From NCBI GenBank assembly GCA_024695225.1, contig JAILIO010000192.1, forward strand, positions 1 through 10,369: 10,369 bases of DNA. Direction: 5' to 3'. The DNA is from Lachnospiraceae bacterium. GTDB lineage: Bacteria > Bacillota > Clostridia > Lachnospirales > Lachnospiraceae. A program made the translations under genes and the position numbers. Under the pieces are notes generated by a model that worked only from the letters and a program-made list of their open reading frames with translations, made no database searches and was not told the origin of the DNA. Below are positions 7,266 through 10,369 of the stretch, one piece after another (positions within the stretch are counted from its first letter, which is position 1; each line of letters opens with the position of its first letter).

Positions 7266-7349
7266 ATAGGGTCCTCCTTCCCTGTTGAAACCGCTGTGTA
7301 CGGCGGGCCTCACGCCGCTTAGACCGCACCCACGCGTCTCAAAACATAC
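7266..7349 (-). promoter_or_regulatory. Structured 5' leader of rplU (candidate L21 leader)
   Basis: The predicted transcript starts near 7349 and has about 84 untranslated bases, GC-rich compared with the promoter next to it. Two hairpins can be drawn. At 7321-7339 AGACGC pairs with GCGGTCT with one bulged G and a 6-base loop. At 7300-7318 GCGGCG pairs with CGCCGT around a 7-base loop. An L21 leader RNA is known upstream of rplU in Bacilli and other Firmicutes and is thought to allow autogenous control. Position and structure fit, but I cannot confirm a match to the known covariance model. Confidence 0.5.
7273..7279 (-). promoter_or_regulatory. Ribosome binding site deciding the rplU start
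   Basis: AAGGAGG is seven bases before the ATG at 7265. The flanking AGGG and CCCT could form a short 4-bp stem with this site in its loop, too weak to claim as a switch. Confidence 0.8.
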
Positions 7350-7355
7350 TGTGAT

Positions 7356-7384
7356 ATTCTATTATCAAATTTCGATAAAGTCAA
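7356..7384 (-). promoter_or_regulatory. Near-consensus housekeeping promoter of rplU-prp-rpmA
   Basis: TTGACT (-35, 7379-7384) and TAGAAT (-10, 7356-7361) are separated by exactly 17 bp. This is the strongest promoter seen in the window and fits a ribosomal protein unit. It lies 62 bp after the stop of the Fe-S/thioredoxin gene, with no convincing minus-strand terminator between them, so some readthrough from that gene is possible. Confidence 0.85.
7362..7378 (-). promoter_or_regulatory. 17-bp near palindrome filling the rplU promoter spacer
   Basis: TTATCGAAATTTGATAA is palindromic around its central base apart from one mismatched pair, and it occupies the whole interval between -35 and -10. 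A protein bound here would block RNA polymerase, so it is a candidate operator. AT-rich palindromes of this size do occur by chance, and no regulator is identified. Confidence 0.4.
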
Positions 7385-7446
7385 GTGTTTTGTAGATCAT
7401 CACACACCTAAAGTAAGTGTTTTTATGGCGGATCACATATCAGATC

Positions 7447-9132
7447 TTACTGTTCTGAAGCATGCTCATACAACTGCTCAAGGAGTTCCGGTGTGACAGA
7501 TCCGATCTTGTTGTAAATGACTTCGCCCTTCCTGTTGAGTACAATGGTCTGAGGCATCACCGTGGTTCCGTTGACCTTGCCGAAGATATCGGTTTCATCG
7601 TTGTCCAGGGTTATGTGCAGATCCCAGTCCTTATTTTCCAGATATTCATCCACTTCGTCCACCACTATGGGAGAATGTACGGCTATGATGCCTATGTCAT
7701 CCTGATGTTTATGGTTGAGTTCGATGAAATGAGGTATCTCCTGGACGCAGGGACCGCAGTAGGTGGCCCAGAGATTTATTATCACAGGTTTTCCTCTGTA
7801 GTCTTTCAGATGGAAGGTGGTGCCGTCAAAGCATTCAGCCGTGAAATCCTCAAGCTGCTCTCCCACCTCATAACCTATGGGAGCATCCGATTCAAATGAG
7901 GACGCAGAGCCCGCGCCTTCACCTCCGGTTTCCGAGATAACCTCAGCAGTTTCCTCTGTTGTGTCACCTGCCCCACCTGAAGCGCCGTCAGCCCCCTTGT
8001 CACCGGCATCCGTCTCTGCACCTGAGGATGTTTTTGAAGCATCGCCGGAAGGTTCCTCTTTTGGATCATCTTTTACAGTTTCAGTGACTGTCTTTGGGGA
8101 AGTTGCCTTTGCCTTTTTCTTTCCTGAAGGATCCAGGAAATTAAACCATACGATGGCAAAACAAAGAACTGCTATCGCTATGCCCCAGAGTATCTTTTCT
8201 GTCTTTGCTCTCTTTACTGCAGTCTCCTTTGACTCTCCCGGCATACCGCCTTCAGGAGCTTTCAACACATAATCACCAGCCTTCAGTGAAAGGGCTTTCT
8301 GGGGACATACCGCTATGCACTGGGCACAGTGTATGCACTCGTGGTCCCCAACCTTTCTCACATCCATTTTACAGGCTCTGACGCAGGACCCGCAGCTGTT
8401 GCAGCGGTTCAGGTCCACTTTCACGCCGATAACAGCCAGCCTGCTGAACATACCGTATATAGCCCCAAGAGGACATATAAACCTGCAGAACGCCCTGTAA
8501 CAGAACACACAGAGAAGTCCTATGAAAAGCATTATTATGAATTTACGTGTAAAAAGTATCCCCAGCATGCTGAAGAATCCACGGTTGTTGGGACTGGATA
8601 AAAGCCCCATGGCTCCCTCAAAGGTTCCTGCGGGACATATGTATTTGCAAAAGCCGGGGACCGCCATGCCGTGGGTAAACCCGTACCACATGGGGACAGC
8701 CGCACAAAATACTGCGAGTATCACATATTTAAGATATGTGAGCGCCCTTGTTATCCTGCTTTTGGGAATCTTCGGCGTAGGGATCTTATGAAGCAGCTCC
8801 TGTATCATGCCCAGGGGACATAACCAGCCGCAGATGGTCCTGCCCAGCAGCATGCCGTACAAAAGGATTATACCTATGACATAAAACCCTATGCGGTTAT
8901 GGCTCTGCGCCAGGGCATTCTGTATGGAGCCCAGAGGACAGGCCCCCACGGCCCCGGGACAGGAATAACAGTTAAATCCGGGGACACAGACAGCCTTTGT
9001 CTTGCCCTCATATATCTGGCCGGTGACAAAGCCTTTGAGCTGGGCGTTATAAAGGAGAGCACAGTATAACTGTATGATCCTTCTCTTTGTTGGAATGAAA
9101 TTCTTAAAACTCTTAACGTTCGTATTAACCAA
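7447..9132 (-). CDS. Polytopic 4Fe-4S membrane protein fused to a TlpA-like thioredoxin domain
   Basis: Predicted transmembrane electron carrier. Numbering from the TTG at 9132 gives 561 residues. An N-terminal hydrophobic stretch leads to CVPGFNCYSCPGAVGACP (Cys49, 55, 58, 65). Membrane helices alternate with three CxxxCP motifs (Cys101/105, 162/166, 216/220), as in NapH/CcoG-type proteins. Two ferredoxin motifs follow: Cys244/247/250/254 and Cys266/269/272/276. A helix (314-333) leads into about 80 residues rich in Gly, Ala, Ser, Thr, Glu and Asp. The C-terminal thioredoxin domain (about 418-561) has the active site WATYCGPC (Cys459, 462) and the cis-proline in VMPQT (Pro527). By topology the clusters face the cytoplasm and the thioredoxin lies outside; this is inferred. 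Start: TTG has GGAG ten bases upstream and overlaps the preceding stop by 8 bp; an ATG at 9177 has no ribosome binding site and a 53-bp overlap but cannot be excluded. The electron acceptor is unknown. Confidence 0.9.
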   Translation of the reverse strand: MVNTNVKSFKNFIPTKRRIIQLYCALLYNAQLKGFVTGQIYEGKTKAVCVPGFNCYSCPGAVGACPLGSIQNALAQSHNRIGFYVIGIILLYGMLLGRTICGWLCPLGMIQELLHKIPTPKIPKSRITRALTYLKYVILAVFCAAVPMWYGFTHGMAVPGFCKYICPAGTFEGAMGLLSSPNNRGFFSMLGILFTRKFIIMLFIGLLCVFCYRAFCRFICPLGAIYGMFSRLAVIGVKVDLNRCNSCGSCVRACKMDVRKVGDHECIHCAQCIAVCPQKALSLKAGDYVLKAPEGGMPGESKETAVKRAKTEKILWGIAIAVLCFAIVWFNFLDPSGKKKAKATSPKTVTETVKDDPKEEPSGDASKTSSGAETDAGDKGADGASGGAGDTTEETAEVISETGGEGAGSASSFESDAPIGYEVGEQLEDFTAECFDGTTFHLKDYRGKPVIINLWATYCGPCVQEIPHFIELNHKHQDDIGIIAVHSPIVVDEVDEYLENKDWDLHITLDNDETDIFGKVNGTTVMPQTIVLNRKGEVIYNKIGSVTPELLEQLYEHASEQ

Positions 9133-9904
9133 GACCGACACACTCCGTACATACCAGTATCGCCTTTGCCAGCACATCGTGCATGCTGCCGTTTAATATT
9201 CCCGCTATGATGCAAATGACGGCGATCGCAAACATCACTACTCTTATGATTTTAAGATTACTGTTTTTTACCGGCCCCCCTGTATCCGCATCCGGCTTTA
9301 ACCCCTTTTCTTTTTCTTCTTTGAGCCTCGCTGCAGCAGCTTCTGTCTGCCTTTTCATGCTCTTCTCCAGAAGAACGGTGGTCACTGAAAGGATGATAAA
9401 AGCCAGTATCACCCAGGGCAGCGTATGCAGGACCATTGACCCTATGACCATTTCAAGCCCCTGAGCATCGGACCTGTCAAAATGGGCAGGGTTCACAATG
9501 TAAATAAATACCGGGATCATGCAGGCACCGGCAGCTATCCATCTGCCGAGACCAAGTTTCTTTTGAAGTTCTCTTTCTGCGTACATCTCAGGGGAGGGTT
9601 CTGCAACCCTGTTGCAGGTAAGATCCCTTGCGATCTCCGTATCTTTAACAGGCTTATCTGCTTTTTCGTCTTTTATTCCCAGATATATCCCCGCAAAGGT
9701 CAGCACAAGCCCCATGACCACAACAGGCACGGCGGGGCTGGTTCCCTCCTTTACATTTTCATAGGTGTATACGGAGGCTCCGGGGTCTTCTGCCTTCCTG
9801 GCAGTACCGTCCCTGTATATGCCAACCGCAGCTGCGGACAGCATAACTGCGATGAGCACACATATGAAGGATTGTAAATACAGACAGATCTTATCTCTTG
9901 TCAT
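9125..9904 (-). CDS. Membrane protein with C-terminal CxxC tail (CD1871A-like end)
   Basis: 259 residues of unassigned function. Five hydrophobic helices are visible (about 7-29, 58-76, 122-137, 152-178, 219-238). Loops 77-120 and 180-218 are charged; the second is rich in Glu, Lys and Ala and may be helical. The protein ends with an amphipathic stretch and VCTECVGLG (Cys252, Cys255). From memory this end resembles the small clostridial CD1871A family, whose members sit next to 4Fe-4S membrane proteins; here it seems to be carried on a larger protein. If the N-terminus is inside, the CxxC lies outside, on the same face as the thioredoxin domain of the next gene, suggesting the two exchange thiol electrons (inference). 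The ATG has AAAGGTG eight bases upstream. The 3' end overlaps the Fe-S gene by 8 bp, so the pair is translationally linked. Confidence 0.85.
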   Translation of the reverse strand: MTRDKICLYLQSFICVLIAVMLSAAAVGIYRDGTARKAEDPGASVYTYENVKEGTSPAVPVVVMGLVLTFAGIYLGIKDEKADKPVKDTEIARDLTCNRVAEPSPEMYAERELQKKLGLGRWIAAGACMIPVFIYIVNPAHFDRSDAQGLEMVIGSMVLHTLPWVILAFIILSVTTVLLEKSMKRQTEAAAARLKEEKEKGLKPDADTGGPVKNSNLKIIRVVMFAIAVICIIAGILNGSMHDVLAKAILVCTECVGLG

Positions 9905-9905
9905 A

Positions 9906-9941
9906 ATGAAAACACCTTTATCTTATGATAATACTTCGACT
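9906..9941 (-). repeat. Direct repeat, downstream copy containing a ribosome binding site
   Basis: A 36-bp unit matching 31 of 36 bases of a second copy at 9976-10011, period 70 bp. This copy includes the AAAGGTG ribosome binding site of the gene starting at 9904. Confidence 0.8.
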
Positions 9942-9975
9942 TAGGCTCCGGTGCAGGCTCTTCCTCGGACTCAGG

Positions 9976-10011
9976 ATGAAAACACCTTTACCTTATAACT
10001 ATATTTCGACT
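9976..10011 (-). repeat. Direct repeat, upstream copy with orphan ribosome binding site
   Basis: Second copy of the 36-bp unit, aligned without gaps. It keeps AAAGGTGTTTTCAT, but the position of the ATG now reads CTG, so the duplicated start is lost. Its right end overlaps the 3' arm of the adjacent hairpin by four bases. Confidence 0.8.
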
Positions 10012-10039
10012 GAAGATACGGTCACCCGCATCTTCAGTC
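10008..10039 (-). terminator. Perfect 14-bp hairpin after the Ig-domain gene (terminator-like, no U-tract)
   Basis: On the minus strand GACTGAAGATGCGG pairs along all 14 positions (one G-U) with CCGTATCTTCAGTC around the loop GTGA, a GNRA-type tetraloop. It starts 24 bases after the Ig-domain gene stop. The sequence after it is GAAATATAG, with no run of T, so it is not a standard intrinsic terminator. It may be a Rho-linked stop, a 3'-end stabiliser or a processing site. Confidence 0.55.
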
Positions 10040-10062
10040 TGTCAGTCAGATCGATCAGGTCA

Positions 10063-10369
10063 TTATTTTGTGACGGGTTTTTCCTTTACAGTGATGGAGA
10101 TAGTCTTTGTCAGGTTGCCTGAGGATGAACCGTCGGTCCAGCTGTAATTGTACACCCTGACCCTTATCTTTGCGGTGCCCTTCTTAACACCCTTCACTTT
10201 GATGGAGCCGTCTCCCACTTCCTGTACCTGGAGAATGCTTGTATCGGTGCTCTCCACATTTATATCCTTTACGGTGGCTTCAGAGTTGAATCCAACCTTC
10301 ACAGTGGTGGAGTCACCCACATATATGGTGCTCTTTTCTGTGGATAGATTTATATATGAAGGTTTGTTG
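10063..10369 (-). CDS. C-terminal end of a protein with a bacterial Ig-like domain (5' end beyond window)
   Basis: The frame is open to the right edge, so only the last 101 residues are present. They form one Ig-like domain of the group 2 (Big_2) kind: an entry strand (PSYINLSTEKSTIYVGDSTTV), the middle ESTDTSILQV, the diagnostic VKGVKKGTAKIRV, and a final strand TISITVKEKP just before the stop. Such domains usually lie outside the cell on adhesins or wall-associated proteins. There is no sortase motif or membrane anchor at this C-terminus, so attachment, if any, is by other means. An internal GTG at 10320 could be taken as a start but would cut the domain, so the gene is read as partial. Function is not determinable from this end. 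Confidence 0.85.
   Translation of the reverse strand, partial: NKPSYINLSTEKSTIYVGDSTTVKVGFNSEATVKDINVESTDTSILQVQEVGDGSIKVKGVKKGTAKIRVRVYNYSWTDGSSSGNLTKTISITVKEKPVTK

Noticed and set aside
7266..7313. Longer rplU start at 7313
   Set aside because: It would place the AAGGAGG ribosome binding site inside the coding region and add 16 residues unlike L21.
7404..7424. Plus-strand terminator-like hairpin: ACACCTA pairs with TAAGTGT and is followed by TTTT
   Set aside because: No plus-strand gene precedes it, the stem is AT-rich with a G-T pair, and on the minus strand, where the genes lie, no T-run follows. It could limit antisense transcription but is probably chance.
9133..9177. Upstream ATG start at 9177 for the Fe-S/thioredoxin protein
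   Set aside because: It has no Shine-Dalgarno and overlaps the preceding gene by 53 bp. TTG at 9132 has GGAG at ten bases and a short overlap. The upstream start is less likely but not excluded.
9925..10122. Plus-strand open frame through the repeat region, with MKTPL starts in both copies
   Set aside because: No ribosome binding site, it runs into the antisense of the Ig-domain gene, the first copy stops after 12 codons, and differences between copies are nonsynonymous.

Overview
The window looks like a chromosomal segment from a Clostridia-type Firmicute, most likely Lachnospiraceae or a close relative. The main evidence is the gene order rplU-prp-rpmA-obgE-yhbY-nadD, the Firmicute-type L27 with a cleavable N-terminal extension next to its protease Prp, the strong AGGAGG ribosome binding sites, and a 4Fe-4S/thioredoxin fusion of a kind seen in anaerobes. 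The assignment rests on recognition, not on a search. Every gene lies on the minus strand, so the biological reading order runs from the right edge to the left edge.

At the right edge (10063-10369) is the C-terminal end of a protein ending in a bacterial Ig-like domain. It is followed by a noncoding stretch of about 160 bp that holds a perfect 14-bp-stem hairpin and a 36-bp sequence repeated with a 70-bp period. Then come two overlapping genes. One (9125-9904) encodes a 259-residue membrane protein ending in a short CxxC tail. The other (7447-9132) encodes a polytopic 4Fe-4S protein of the NapH/CcoG type fused through a long low-complexity linker to a TlpA-like thioredoxin domain. Together they look like a device that carries electrons across the membrane to thiols outside the cell.

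Next is the ribosomal unit rplU-prp-rpmA (6340-7265). It has a near-consensus promoter, a structured leader and a convincing intrinsic terminator. Prp is the protease that trims the L27 made by the following gene. After the terminator a second unit begins with an extended -10 promoter preceded by two tandem 13-bp repeats: obgE (ribosome-assembly GTPase), yhbY (CRM-domain RNA-binding protein) and nadD (NAD biosynthesis). These are tightly packed or overlapping.

The left third holds two large hybrid sensor histidine kinases, possibly cotranscribed with nadD. The first has an apparently degenerate pseudo-receiver between its kinase and its true receiver. The second begins in an ATGA overlap with the first and runs off the left edge. 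In many Firmicutes yqeK and rsfS follow nadD; neither is here. No tRNA, rRNA, insertion sequence or CRISPR array was seen. The longest noncoding gap is about 180 bp.
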